A stretch of 64,000 nt of DNA from JBJMHZ01 sp045807125 (GCA_045807125.1 JBJMHZ010000007.1:18850-82849); one strand, 5' to 3'. Numbered from the stretch's first letter, positions 9,079 to 17,577 are shown. The notes: generated by a model not told the origin, from the letters alone. A program made the numbers and translations.

Positions 9079-9116
9079 TACGTCGCGCGTCGCGACCGGA
9101 ACGAGAGGATCCCCCT

Positions 9117-10181
9117 GTGTCATCGAGACCCCCCGGCTCGCCGGTCGGGCTGCACCGCGTCCTCGAACCGGCCGGCGTGCTGCCGCAGGCGGCGACCCGC
9201 CTCGATGCGAGCCGCGAGCTGTGGCCGGACGAGGTGCTGGTGCGGGTGGAGCGGCTCAACCTGGACGCCGCGAGCTACCGGCAGCTCGCCACCAAGCACG
9301 GCGGCGACGGCGCGGCGATCAGGGCCGAGGTGCTCGACATCGTCCGCGCGCGGGGCAAGATGCACAACCCGGTGACCGGCTCCGGCGGCATGCTGCTCGG
9401 CGTCGTCGACGAGGTGGGGCCGGACTCGCCGCTCGGCCTCGCCGCCGGCGACCGCGTCGCGACCCTCGTCTCGCTCACCCTCACGCCGCTCGCGATCACC
9501 GACGAGCTGGCCCGCTGGGACGGCGGCAGCGAGCAGGTGCCCGCAGAGGGGCACGCGATCCTGTTCGGCCGGTCGATCGCCGCGCGGCTGCCGGACGACC
9601 TGCCCGGCCCGCTCGCCCTGGCCGTCATGGACGTCTGCGGCGCGCCCGCGCTGGCCACCAGGGTCGTCGCCGGTCACGTCGAGCGGGCCGGCGGCCGGCC
9701 GGTCTCGGTCGCGGTGATCGGCGGCGCCGGCAAGTCGGGCTCGCTGGCCCTCGCCGCCGCCCGCCGCGCCGGCGCGTCCCGGCTCGTCGGCGTGGTGCCG
9801 GTCGAGCGGGAGGCCGGCCTGCTCCGCGCGGCCGAGCTGGCCGACGATGTCGTCCTCGCCGACGCCCGCGACCCGGTCGCCCTGTCGGCCGCGATCGGCG
9901 AGCCGGTCGACGTGACCGTGGTCTGCGTCGACGTCCCCGGCTGCGAGGGGGGCGCGATCCTGTCGACCGCCGGCGGCGGCACGGTGGTGTTCTTCTCGAT
10001 GGCCACGTCGTTCCCGGCGGCGGCGCTCGGCGCCGAGGGGCTGGCGGCCGACGTCACCATGCTGATCGGCAATGGCTACGTCCCCGGCCACGCCGAGCAC
10101 GCGCTCGCGCTGGTGCGCTCGGTGCCCGGCGTGCGCCGGCTGCTCGAGGCCCGGCTCGGCGCCGAGCTGGCCGGCTCCTGA
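9117..10181 (+). CDS. kdd: L-erythro-3,5-diaminohexanoate dehydrogenase
   Basis: Oxidatively deaminates 3,5-diaminohexanoate to 5-amino-3-oxohexanoate with NAD(P). The 354-residue protein has the N-terminal segment known from this family (SPVGLHRVLEP, then LNLDAASYRQL) and a Rossmann nucleotide site VIGGAGKSGSLA near residue 196. GTG at 9117 follows a GAGAGGA site. Position next to kamA, as in anaerobic lysine fermenters, is strong support. Other pathway enzymes (kamD, kamE, kal) lie 4.6 kb further on. Confidence 0.88.
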   Translation: MSSRPPGSPVGLHRVLEPAGVLPQAATRLDASRELWPDEVLVRVERLNLDAASYRQLATKHGGDGAAIRAEVLDIVRARGKMHNPVTGSGGMLLGVVDEVGPDSPLGLAAGDRVATLVSLTLTPLAITDELARWDGGSEQVPAEGHAILFGRSIAARLPDDLPGPLALAVMDVCGAPALATRVVAGHVERAGGRPVSVAVIGGAGKSGSLALAAARRAGASRLVGVVPVEREAGLLRAAELADDVVLADARDPVALSAAIGEPVDVTVVCVDVPGCEGGAILSTAGGGTVVFFSMATSFPAAALGAEGLAADVTMLIGNGYVPGHAEHALALVRSVPGVRRLLEARLGAELAGS

Positions 10182-10194
10182 CCGGCGGGCGCGG

Positions 10195-11373
10195 TCAGGC
10201 CATCACGCCGCTCGCGGTGGCGAACCCGTAGCCGAGCGCGCGCAGCCGGCTGATCACCTCGGGCAGCGCCGCCGAGTCCGTCGACGCTGCGCCCACGTGC
10301 ATGAGGATGATCTCGCCCGGCGTGGCCGCGCCGACGCAGCGCGACACGACCTCGCTCGGCGCGATGCCCTCCCAGCCCAGCGAGTCGACCGTCCACATCA
10401 GCTCCCGGCCGTAGCCGAGCGACGAGACGTCGCGGTCGACGCTCGCGTCGCGGTCGCCGTACGGGGGCCGCCACCAGCGGGTGAACGACGCGCCCGTGGT
10501 GGCGTCGATCGTCGCCCATGCCCGCATGACCTCGGTGCGCCGCTGGCTGAAGGCGAGCGCGGCCTTGCCGGTCGAGAAACCGGTGAACGAGGCGTGATCG
10601 TACGTGTGGTTCATGATCTCGTGGCCCTCGGCAACGATCCGCCTGGCGGCCAGCGGGTGCGCGTCGACCCACGCCCCGGTGACGCCGAACGTCGCCTTGA
10701 TGCCCTCGGCCCTCAGCAGGTCGAGGATCTGCCACGCATGCCCGAGGTCGGCGCCCGCGTCGAAGGTGAGCGCGACGAGCTTCTTGGTCGTGGTGCCCTT
10801 GCTGACGAGCACCGCCGGCCGGTAGTGGCTCACGAGCGCGCTCCACGTCGCCGGGCCGGCCACGCCGTCGGCCGTGAGGCCGAGGACCGACTGCGCGGCC
10901 TTGACCCGCGCGACCGTGCCGGCGTCGTAGCTGCCCGTCACCCGACCGCCGAAGCCGTCCTTCAGCAGCTGGTACTGAAGGCCACTGACCGCCTCGCCGG
11001 TGCTGCCCGGGCGGAGCGTGACGAACAGCGCGCGCCACGTGGGCGAGCCGATCATGCCGGTGAGGGTCATGCCGCGGTCGCCCTGGAACCGCCGGACGGC
11101 GCTCGCCGTCGCCGACCGGTAGGCGGCGTCGGTCACCACCCCGTAGCCGCTGGCCCGCAGCAGGTGCTTGGCGGTCCGTACGTCGAGGCCCACCGAGCCG
11201 ACGCCCAGCAGCGGCCAGCGCTGGTGGAGCGCGCTGGCGGCCAGGGCCGGCGCGAAGCGGGCCGGTGCCGAGAGGGCCGGTGCCGAGAGGGTCGGTGCCG
11301 CGGGCGCGGTCACGGCGGGCAGCAGGGTGACGGCCAGCGCCCCGGCCACCGTCGCGGACAGGGTGCGCCTCAT
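10195..11373 (-). CDS. Exported polysaccharide deacetylase with peptidoglycan-binding repeats
   Basis: A 392-residue exported protein. Residues 1-26 are a signal peptide (MRRTLSATVAGALAVTLLPA). Two peptidoglycan-binding-like repeats follow (about residues 50-110 and 115-175), then a NodB/CE4 deacetylase domain. CE4 motifs: LTFDAGAD, NHTYDH, RPPYGD, DSLGWEG and ILMHVG. In motif 1 the usual FDDG is FDAG, so one metal-ligand aspartate is replaced, a known variant in actinobacteria. It likely trims acetyl groups from cell-wall glycans. The ATG at 11373 is preferred over the longer frame because the signal peptide starts there after a GGAGCGGG site. Confidence 0.85.
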   Translation of the reverse strand: MRRTLSATVAGALAVTLLPAVTAPAAPTLSAPALSAPARFAPALAASALHQRWPLLGVGSVGLDVRTAKHLLRASGYGVVTDAAYRSATASAVRRFQGDRGMTLTGMIGSPTWRALFVTLRPGSTGEAVSGLQYQLLKDGFGGRVTGSYDAGTVARVKAAQSVLGLTADGVAGPATWSALVSHYRPAVLVSKGTTTKKLVALTFDAGADLGHAWQILDLLRAEGIKATFGVTGAWVDAHPLAARRIVAEGHEIMNHTYDHASFTGFSTGKAALAFSQRRTEVMRAWATIDATTGASFTRWWRPPYGDRDASVDRDVSSLGYGRELMWTVDSLGWEGIAPSEVVSRCVGAATPGEIILMHVGAASTDSAALPEVISRLRALGYGFATASGVMA

Positions 11374-11471
11374 GACCCGCTCCTCCCTCGCCGGCCCGGG
11401 AAGGGGCGAGCTCGACGGCATCGTCCCTCCCTCGACGCCCGAGCGGCCAGGGCCGTTGTCCCCTGGACGAG

Positions 11472-11499
11472 CCTTACCGGCCCGGATGGGCGGGTAAGG
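11472..11499 (+). promoter_or_regulatory. Hairpin over the kinase ribosome-binding site
   Basis: CCTTACC (11472-11478) pairs with GGTAAGG (11493-11499), and inside it GCCC (11480-11483) pairs with GGGC (11488-11491) around a GGAT loop, with a single G-G mismatch. The 3' arm covers part of AAGGGG, the ribosome site for the kinase start at 11508. Such a stem could limit translation, or be an operator in DNA. Confidence 0.5.
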
Positions 11500-11507
11500 G
11501 GACCGCG

Positions 11508-12725
11508 ATGCTCCTGGCGAACCGGTATCGACTCGACGACGCGCTGGCCCGCGGCGGGATGGGCCAGGTGTGGCGCGCGTACGACACGGTGCTGTCCCGG
11601 CCGGTGGCGGTGAAGGAGGTACGGCTGCCGCCCGGCGTCTCGCCCCGTGACCGGGAGGTCGTCCACGAGCGGACGTTCCGCGAGGCCAGGGCCGCGGCCC
11701 GGCTCGACCACCCCGGGGTCGTCCGGGTCTACGACATCGTCGAGGCCGACGACCGGCCGTGGATCGTCATGCAGCTGGTGCAGGCCACCACGCTGGAGGA
11801 CCACGTCCGCAGCCACGGCCCGCTGGAGCCGCGCCAGGTCGCCAGGATCGGCCTGGCGGTGGCCGACGCGCTGGCCGCCGCGCACGCCGCCGGCATCGTG
11901 CACCGCGACGTCAAGCCGCGCAACATCCTGCTGACCGACGACGGCCGGGCCATGCTCACCGACTTCGGCATCGCGACCTCGAGCGGCGACCCGGCGATCA
12001 CCGACGAGGGGGTGCTCATCGGGTCGCCGGCCTACATGGCGCCGGAGCAGGCGCGCGGCGCGCGGCCAGGCGCGGCTGCCGACCTCTGGTCGCTGGGCGC
12101 CACTCTGTACCTCGCCGTCGAGGGGTGTCCCCCGTTCAGCGGCGCGACGCCGATCGCCACGCTGATCTCCGTGATGCTGCACGACCCCGCCCCCGTCCGC
12201 GCGGCCGGAGCCCTCACCGGCGTGCTGCACGCCCTGCTGGCGAAGGACCCGGCCGAGCGGCCGAGCGACGACGAGGCGCGCCGCGCGCTGCGCGCGGTGG
12301 CCGAGCAGCCGCAGGGCAGCGGTGCCGTGGTGCCGACTCGCGCCGCACCGTCTCGCGCCGCACCGTCTCGCGCCACGCCGGCCGGGTCGCCGGCAGGGCC
12401 GCGGGCGACCGCGGCCGTGGCCGTGCCGGAGCCGGCCGGTCAGGTGGCGGTGGTCGAGCTCGCCGCGCTCGCCGCCGCGGCCTCGAAGGTCGGCATGGGG
12501 ATGGCCAGGGATGTCGCGGAGCGGGTCGCGGTCAGCGCGGGCGGTGCGCTGACCAGGCGGGGCGCCCGCGACCCGCGCCGGCCGGTGGTAGCCGCGGGCC
12601 GGCGCCAGCTGCGGTTCAAGAAGCGCTGGGTGGCCGTGCCGCTCGCGGCGATCGCCCTGCTCGTCGGGCTGGTGACCGCCGCGGTCACCGTCACCGCCTG
12701 GCTGCTCGTCCACCTGCTGAGCTGA
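11508..12725 (+). CDS. Membrane-anchored Ser/Thr protein kinase (PknB type)
   Basis: A 405-residue Hanks-type kinase. Kinase domain about residues 7-268: Gly loop ARGGMGQVW, lysine in VAVKEV, catalytic HRDVKPRN, metal-binding DFG, APE in MAPEQ. A proline/alanine linker follows and one membrane helix lies at about residues 380-402 (VAVPLAAIALLVGLVTAAVTVTAW in part). Nothing is left outside the membrane, so unlike PknB it has no PASTA or other sensor domain. Neighbours give no clear substrate; GarA at 40.7 kb is a general target of such kinases. Divergent from the deacetylase with a 134 bp gap. Confidence 0.93.
   Translation: MLLANRYRLDDALARGGMGQVWRAYDTVLSRPVAVKEVRLPPGVSPRDREVVHERTFREARAAARLDHPGVVRVYDIVEADDRPWIVMQLVQATTLEDHVRSHGPLEPRQVARIGLAVADALAAAHAAGIVHRDVKPRNILLTDDGRAMLTDFGIATSSGDPAITDEGVLIGSPAYMAPEQARGARPGAAADLWSLGATLYLAVEGCPPFSGATPIATLISVMLHDPAPVRAAGALTGVLHALLAKDPAERPSDDEARRALRAVAEQPQGSGAVVPTRAAPSRAAPSRATPAGSPAGPRATAAVAVPEPAGQVAVVELAALAAAASKVGMGMARDVAERVAVSAGGALTRRGARDPRRPVVAAGRRQLRFKKRWVAVPLAAIALLVGLVTAAVTVTAWLLVHLLS
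12337..12374 (+). repeat. 15 bp tandem repeat inside the kinase linker
   Basis: Two full copies of CTCGCGCCGCACCGT (12337-12351, 12352-12366) and a partial third. They encode repeated AAPSR in the kinase linker. The unit keeps frame, so slippage would only change linker length. Confidence 0.8.
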
Positions 12726-12776
12726 GCGGCTCTCGTGCAGCACCGCGCAGGAGGCTGCCGACCGAGCGGGCGGCGC

Positions 12777-12964
12777 TCAGTCGCAGCTGCCACCGTCGAT
12801 GGCGCAGACCCGACCGGCCGCGGTGCGGGCCAGCCGGCGGGCCGCGCGTACGCCTCCTGCACCACGTCCTGGGCCTCCGGGAGGGCGCCGGTCAGCGCCC
12901 AGACCTGACGCACGACGGCGCGCGCCGTCGCCGAGCAGAGCTCGGCGAACCCGTCGTCGCTCAT
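12777..12964 (-). pseudogene. Remnant of an ECF sigma factor (SigE/SigM-like N-terminus)
   Basis: From ATG at 12964 about 41 residues read like sigma-70 region 2 of small ECF factors: FAELCSATARAVVRQVWALT, then GALPEAQDVVQEAYA. After AYA the frame loses homology and runs on into the antisense of the kinase; one frame over, a short tail ends in TGA at 12777. The rest of region 2 and all of region 4 are missing. The best reading is a decayed 5' fragment of a sigma factor gene. A very small intact protein is possible but less likely. Confidence 0.5.
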
Positions 12965-13063
12965 CCGGCACCCCTTCGGCGTCACCACCCTCACGCCCGG
13001 GGCGGCCCGCTCGGTTGCACGGGGCTTGCAGGAGGCCTCAGGCGGCGTGGCATCGTGGCCGCC

Positions 13064-14599
13064 GTGACCGACCGGACCAGCACCCTCTACCGCAACGGGC
13101 AGGTCCACGCGCCGGCCGTCCCCGGGGCGAGCGCCCTGCTGGTCGTTGGCGACCGGATCGCGTGGATCGGTCGCGAGGACGACGCCGCGCGGCACGCGGA
13201 CGGCGCGGCCGAGGTGGTCGACCTCGACGGCGCGTGGCTGGCGCCCGCGTTCGTCGACGCGCACGTGCACGCGACGAGCAATGGGCTCGCGCTCACCGGG
13301 CTCGACCTCTCGGCCACCGACTCGCTGGACGACGCGCTCGACCGCCTGGCGCGGCACGCCGCTGACGACGAGGGCGGCGTCGTGCTCGGGACCGGCTGGG
13401 ACGAGACCCGCTGGCCGGAGCGCCGGCCGCCGAGCCCCGCCGAGCTCGAGCGGGCCGCGCCCGGCCGCCTCGTCTACCTCTCCCGCATCGACGTGCACTC
13501 GGCGGTGGCGTCCCTGGCGCTGCTGGAGACCGCGCCCTCGGCCCGCGACGCGACCGGCTGGGACGAGACCGGCTGGCTGCGGCGCGACGCCCACCACGTG
13601 GTGCGCCGGGCCGCGCACGCGCTCATCACGCCCGCCCAGCGGCGCGCGGCCCAACGGGCGACCCTGGCGCGCGCGGCGGCGCTCGGCATCGGCTGCGTCC
13701 ACGAGTGCGCCGGCCCCGACATCTCCGGGACCGACGACTGCGCCGCGCTGCTGGAGCTCGCCGCCACCGAGCCTGGACCGGTGGTCGTGCCGTACTGGGG
13801 CGAGCTCGCCGACCTCGGCGGCCTCGACCGCGCGCGAGAGCTCGGCGCGGCGGGCGCCGCCGGCGACTTGTTCGTCGACGGTGCGATCGGCTCGCGCACC
13901 GCCTGCCTGTCGGGGGAGTACGCCGACGACCCCGGCAACCGGGGCGCCCTCTACCACGACGCGGCCGCGGTGGGCCGCCACGTCGCGGCGTGCACGGCGG
14001 CCGGCATGCAGGCCGGCTTCCACGCGATCGGCGACGCGGCGATCGAGATGGTGCTCGACGGCTTCCGGCGCGCCGCGGAGCAGGCCGGGCTCGACGCGGT
14101 CCGCGCGATGCGGCACCGCATCGAGCACGTCGAGATGCCGCCGGACGTCGCGCTGCTCGCGCGGTACGGCATCGTGGCCAGCGTCCAGCCGGCGTTCGAC
14201 GCCCTCTGGGGCGGCCCGGACGGGATGTACGCCGCCCGGCTCGGCACCGCCCGCGGCACGACGCTCAACCCGTACGCGGCGATGGTCGCCGCCGGGGTGC
14301 CGCTCGCCCTCGGCAGCGACGCGCCGATCACGCCGCTCGACCCCTGGGGCGGGGTCCGCGCCGCGGCCAGCCACCGCACGCCGCCGTCGTCGATCACGGC
14401 GGAGCTGGCATTCGCCGCGCACACCGTGGGCGGCTGGCGGGCGGCCCGGATCGACGACGCGGGCGAGCTGGCGCCGGGCGCGGCGGCGACGTTCGCGGCG
14501 TGGCGGGTGGCAGCCCTCGACCCCGCCACCGGCCTGCCCGACCTCGACGCGCCCGACCCGGCCTGCCTCCGCACGGTCGTCGCCGGGCGCGCGGTCTGA
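13064..14599 (+). CDS. YtcJ-like metal-dependent amidohydrolase
   Basis: A 511-residue cytoplasmic hydrolase of the amidohydrolase superfamily. The metal motif DAHVH lies near residue 66, later metal ligands are seen in GFHAIGDAA, HRIEHVE and LGSDAPI, and DGAIGSRTA is typical of the YtcJ group. Members cleave N-acyl amines or act on exoenzyme substrates; the substrate here is unknown. The GTG at 13064 fits the start of homology (LYRNGQV), though an AGGAGG sits about 30 bases upstream, too far for normal use. It lies directly before the kamD gene, with a hairpin between. Confidence 0.85.
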   Translation: MTDRTSTLYRNGQVHAPAVPGASALLVVGDRIAWIGREDDAARHADGAAEVVDLDGAWLAPAFVDAHVHATSNGLALTGLDLSATDSLDDALDRLARHAADDEGGVVLGTGWDETRWPERRPPSPAELERAAPGRLVYLSRIDVHSAVASLALLETAPSARDATGWDETGWLRRDAHHVVRRAAHALITPAQRRAAQRATLARAAALGIGCVHECAGPDISGTDDCAALLELAATEPGPVVVPYWGELADLGGLDRARELGAAGAAGDLFVDGAIGSRTACLSGEYADDPGNRGALYHDAAAVGRHVAACTAAGMQAGFHAIGDAAIEMVLDGFRRAAEQAGLDAVRAMRHRIEHVEMPPDVALLARYGIVASVQPAFDALWGGPDGMYAARLGTARGTTLNPYAAMVAAGVPLALGSDAPITPLDPWGGVRAAASHRTPPSSITAELAFAAHTVGGWRAARIDDAGELAPGAAATFAAWRVAALDPATGLPDLDAPDPACLRTVVAGRAV

Positions 14600-14628
14600 C
14601 CCGTCGCGCACCCATCCGCACGACGGCC

Positions 14629-14662
14629 GTTCTCCGTCGATCGGGCTCGCCCACCGGAGAAC
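14629..14662 (+). terminator. Possible hairpin between amidohydrolase and kamD
   Basis: GTTCTCCG (14629-14636) and CGGAGAAC (14655-14662) form a perfect 8 bp inverted repeat with an 18-base loop, 30 bp after the amidohydrolase stop and 77 bp before kamD. No T run follows, so it is either a weak terminator or an operator for the kamDE-kal operon. Confidence 0.4.
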
Positions 14663-14738
14663 TTGCGGTGCAGGGCGGTGGAGCCGGTAGGACCTTTCTG
14701 CGATGATGGCAGGACGTCCGTTGTCGAGGAGTTGCGCC

Positions 14739-16322
14739 GTGCCCGCCGTCGTTCGCCCCGTCGAGCCCAAGCTCGGGCTCGACCCCCGCGTCGTGAAGAA
14801 GGCGCGCGCGCTCGCCGAGCGGGCGGCCGCTCCGGTCATCGAGCTGGCCCGCACCCGCACGACGGTCTCCGTCGAGCGGGCCGTCCTGCGCCTCGGCGGC
14901 ATCACCGGAGCCGACCCGGAGGGCATCCCGTGGGTCAACCGGCTGGTCGACGCCGTCCGCGACCAGGTGGGCCTCGAGCACGGCTGCGCCCTGCCGGTCT
15001 GGGACGCGCTGCTCGCCGGCGGCCACGCCGACCTGCGCGAGCTGGCCGAGAAGGCGCACGCCGGGGGAGTCCGCTTCCGCCTGCCGGAGGGGCGCGACGC
15101 CGACCGGGCCCGCCGGGCGGCGCGGCGGACGGTCACGACCGGCGTGCGGCGCATCGACGCCAACCGCAAGCAGCGCGACCGGCTGATCCAGCGGCTCGGC
15201 GACCCGCACCACCCGTGGATCTATCTCATCGTCGCGACCGGCGACATCTACGAGGACATCCCGCAGGCGCAGGCGGCGGCCCGCGAGGGGGCCGACGTCG
15301 TCGCGGTCATCCGCTCGACCGGGCAGTCGCTGCTCGACTACGTGCCGGAGGGCGCGACCCGCGAGGGCTTCGCCGGCACGTACGCCACGCAGGAGAACTT
15401 CCGCCTCATGCGCGCCGCCCTCGACGACGTCAGCCGCGAGCTCGGCCGCTACGTCCGGCTCACCAACTACGCGAGCGGCCTGTGCATGCCGGAGATCGCG
15501 ACGCTCGCCGGCCTCGAGCGGCTCGACATGATGCTCAACGACTGCATGTACGGGATCATCTTCCGCGACATCAACCCGCAGCGGACGTTCATCGACCAGC
15601 GCTTCAGCCGGATGATCCACGCCCGCGCCGGCATCGTCATCAACACCGGCGAGGACAACTACCTCACGACGGCCGACGCGGTCGACGCCGCGCACACGGT
15701 CATCGTCAGCCAGTTGCTCAACGAGCGGTTCGCGCGCGAGGCCGGCCTGCAGGACTGGCAGCTCGGCCTCGGCCACGCCTTCGAGATCAACCCGGAGATC
15801 CCTGACCAGTTCCGGCTGGAGCTGGCCCACGCCCAGCTCGTCCGCGAGCTGTTCCCCGCGGCGCCGCTGAAGTACATGCCGCCCACCAAGCACATGACCG
15901 GCAACGTCTTCGGCGGCTTCCTGCTCGACGCGTTCTTCAACCTCGTGGGCGTCATGACCGGGCAGGGGATCATCCTGGTCGGGATGATGACGGAGGGCAT
16001 CCACACGCCGTTCCTGTCCGATCGCGACCTCGCGCTGGAGAACGTCCGCTACGTCCGCTCGGCCTGCGGCAACCTCGCCGAGGACTTCCACCCGCCGAAG
16101 GACGGCTTCATCGCCACCCGCGCGCGGCAGGTGCTGTCCGAGAGCATCGAGCTGCTGGAGCGGATCTGCGACGACGGGCTGCTGCCGGCGATCGCGCAGG
16201 GCACGTTCGGCATCACCAAGCGGCCCGCCGACGGCGGCAAGGGGCTCGCGGGCGTGGTGACGCAGGCCGACGGCTACTACAACCCGGCCACCGACCTGCT
16301 CGAGGAGGGGGCGAGCGCATGA
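14739..16322 (+). CDS. kamD: Lysine 5,6-aminomutase alpha subunit
   Basis: Large subunit of the B12- and PLP-dependent mutase that moves the terminal amino group of beta-lysine to give 3,5-diaminohexanoate. 527 residues, close to the clostridial subunit of about 516. The sequence (for example HPWIYLIVATGDIYEDIPQA and LKYMPPTKHMTGN) is of the KamD TIM-barrel type throughout. I choose GTG at 14739, 7 bases after a CGAGGAG site; the in-frame ATG at 14703 has no such site. It overlaps kamE by four bases, so both subunits are coupled. Confidence 0.9.
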   Translation: MPAVVRPVEPKLGLDPRVVKKARALAERAAAPVIELARTRTTVSVERAVLRLGGITGADPEGIPWVNRLVDAVRDQVGLEHGCALPVWDALLAGGHADLRELAEKAHAGGVRFRLPEGRDADRARRAARRTVTTGVRRIDANRKQRDRLIQRLGDPHHPWIYLIVATGDIYEDIPQAQAAAREGADVVAVIRSTGQSLLDYVPEGATREGFAGTYATQENFRLMRAALDDVSRELGRYVRLTNYASGLCMPEIATLAGLERLDMMLNDCMYGIIFRDINPQRTFIDQRFSRMIHARAGIVINTGEDNYLTTADAVDAAHTVIVSQLLNERFAREAGLQDWQLGLGHAFEINPEIPDQFRLELAHAQLVRELFPAAPLKYMPPTKHMTGNVFGGFLLDAFFNLVGVMTGQGIILVGMMTEGIHTPFLSDRDLALENVRYVRSACGNLAEDFHPPKDGFIATRARQVLSESIELLERICDDGLLPAIAQGTFGITKRPADGGKGLAGVVTQADGYYNPATDLLEEGASA

Positions 16323-17197
16323 GCGAGCCGGTGATCACGTCGAGCGAGCGGGCCTCCGCCTTGCGCACCGCTCCGGACGAGAGCGCGCGCCAGGCCGCCG
16401 AGCAGGAGCGGCACTACGTCCGCCCGTACGGCGACACCACCGGCGACGGCATGGTGCAGCTGTCGTTCACCCTGCCCGTGGCCGACGACGCGCGCGCGGA
16501 GGGGGCCGCGCTGCAGCTGGCGGCCAAGATGGGCCTCGACCCGGCGATGGTCGTGCACCGCAAGGGCATGGGGCCGCACTTCACGTTCTTCATCGTGTAC
16601 GGCCGGGTCGGCCACCTCGTCGACCTCAGCGAGGTGCGGGTGATCGAGCGGGAGTACCCGCTGCTGTCCGCCAAGGAGGTCAACCTCGCGATCAGGTCGA
16701 GCCTGCGCCGCAAGCTCGTCGTCGTCGGCGCGACCGTGGGCACCGACGCGCACACGGTGGGCCTCGACGCGATCCTCAACGTGAAGGGCTTCGCCGGCGA
16801 GAAGGGCCTCGAGCACTACCGCGAGATCCGCGTGGTCAACCTGGGCGCCCAGGTGACGGCGGAGGAGCTGGTCGAGCGGGCCCGCGCCGAGCGCACCGAC
16901 GCGATCCTCGTCAGCCAGGTGGTCACCCAGCGCGACGCGCACGTCCACCACGTGCAGGAGGTCGTCAAGGCGGCCGGGCAGGCCTGGCCGGAGCGCGGCT
17001 CCCGGCCGCTCGTCGTCGTCGGCGGCCCGCGGTTCGACCCGTCGGCGACCGTCGAGCTCGACGTCGACCGCATCTTCACCAAGGGCACCACCCCGCGCGA
17101 GGTGGCGAGCTACCTGGTGCACGCGATCGCCCCAGCCGGCCCCGGCTCGCGGGCCACCGCCAGGGGCTCCCGCGCGGGCTCCAGGAGGAGCGCGTGA
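16319..17197 (+). CDS. kamE: Lysine 5,6-aminomutase beta subunit, B12-binding
   Basis: A 292-residue subunit carrying cobalamin. The B12 motif DxHxxG is present as GTDAHTVGLDAILN near residue 142, and the lysine in the adjoining NVKGF is the probable PLP anchor, as in the clostridial protein. The N-terminal third (residues 40-110) is the dimerization domain with MVQLSFTLP. A basic Ser/Arg/Ala tail of about 20 residues extends past the family end. Start overlaps kamD (ATGA) and the end overlaps the next gene (GTGA). Confidence 0.92.
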   Translation: MSEPVITSSERASALRTAPDESARQAAEQERHYVRPYGDTTGDGMVQLSFTLPVADDARAEGAALQLAAKMGLDPAMVVHRKGMGPHFTFFIVYGRVGHLVDLSEVRVIEREYPLLSAKEVNLAIRSSLRRKLVVVGATVGTDAHTVGLDAILNVKGFAGEKGLEHYREIRVVNLGAQVTAEELVERARAERTDAILVSQVVTQRDAHVHHVQEVVKAAGQAWPERGSRPLVVVGGPRFDPSATVELDVDRIFTKGTTPREVASYLVHAIAPAGPGSRATARGSRAGSRRSA

Positions 17198-17577
17198 GCG
17201 AGGGGCTCGCCGGGCTCAGCGTGACCCACCGGCGCTACGTGCCGCACGGCCACGCCCACTACGGCGGCGCCCTCGTCGACGGCGCCTACGTGCTCGGCCT
17301 GTTCGGCGACGTCGCGACCGAGCTGTGCATCCGAAGCGACGGCGACGAGGGGCTGTTCGCGGCCTACGACGAGGTCACGTTCCACGCGCCGGTGCGGGCC
17401 GGCGACGTGGTCGAGGCGACCGCCACGGTGACGCGGGTCGGCCGGCGCAGCCGGGGGGTGCGCTTCGAGGCGCGGGTCGTGTGCCGGGCAGCTCCCGAGC
17501 GCGGCCCGTCGGCCGCCGACGTCCTCGAGCCCCCCGTGACGGTCGTAACGGCCACCGGAACCGTGGTCGTCCCCTGA
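17194..17577 (+). CDS. kal: 3-aminobutyryl-CoA ammonia-lyase, hotdog fold
   Basis: A 127-residue single hotdog-domain protein. Segment HYGGALVDGAYVLGLFGDVATEL and the later DEVTFHAPVRAGDVVEATATV are typical of this small lyase, which removes ammonia from 3-aminobutyryl-CoA to give crotonyl-CoA. Its length equals the fusobacterial enzyme. GTG overlaps the kamE stop by four bases, which ties it to the lysine pathway. Without context it could be called a MaoC/thioesterase-like hotdog protein; the operon makes the lyase call likely. Confidence 0.82.
   Translation: MSEGLAGLSVTHRRYVPHGHAHYGGALVDGAYVLGLFGDVATELCIRSDGDEGLFAAYDEVTFHAPVRAGDVVEATATVTRVGRRSRGVRFEARVVCRAAPERGPSAADVLEPPVTVVTATGTVVVP

Noticed and set aside
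12777..12971. 64-residue frame on the minus strand as an intact gene
   Set aside because: Its first part is a frame-shifted version of the sigma region 2 coding sequence, so it is better read as part of a pseudogene.
12440..15169. 909-codon open frame on the minus strand across the kinase, amidohydrolase and kamD start
   Set aside because: It is antisense to two well-supported genes, shows no family motif outside the short sigma-like piece, and reflects the high GC content that keeps frames open.
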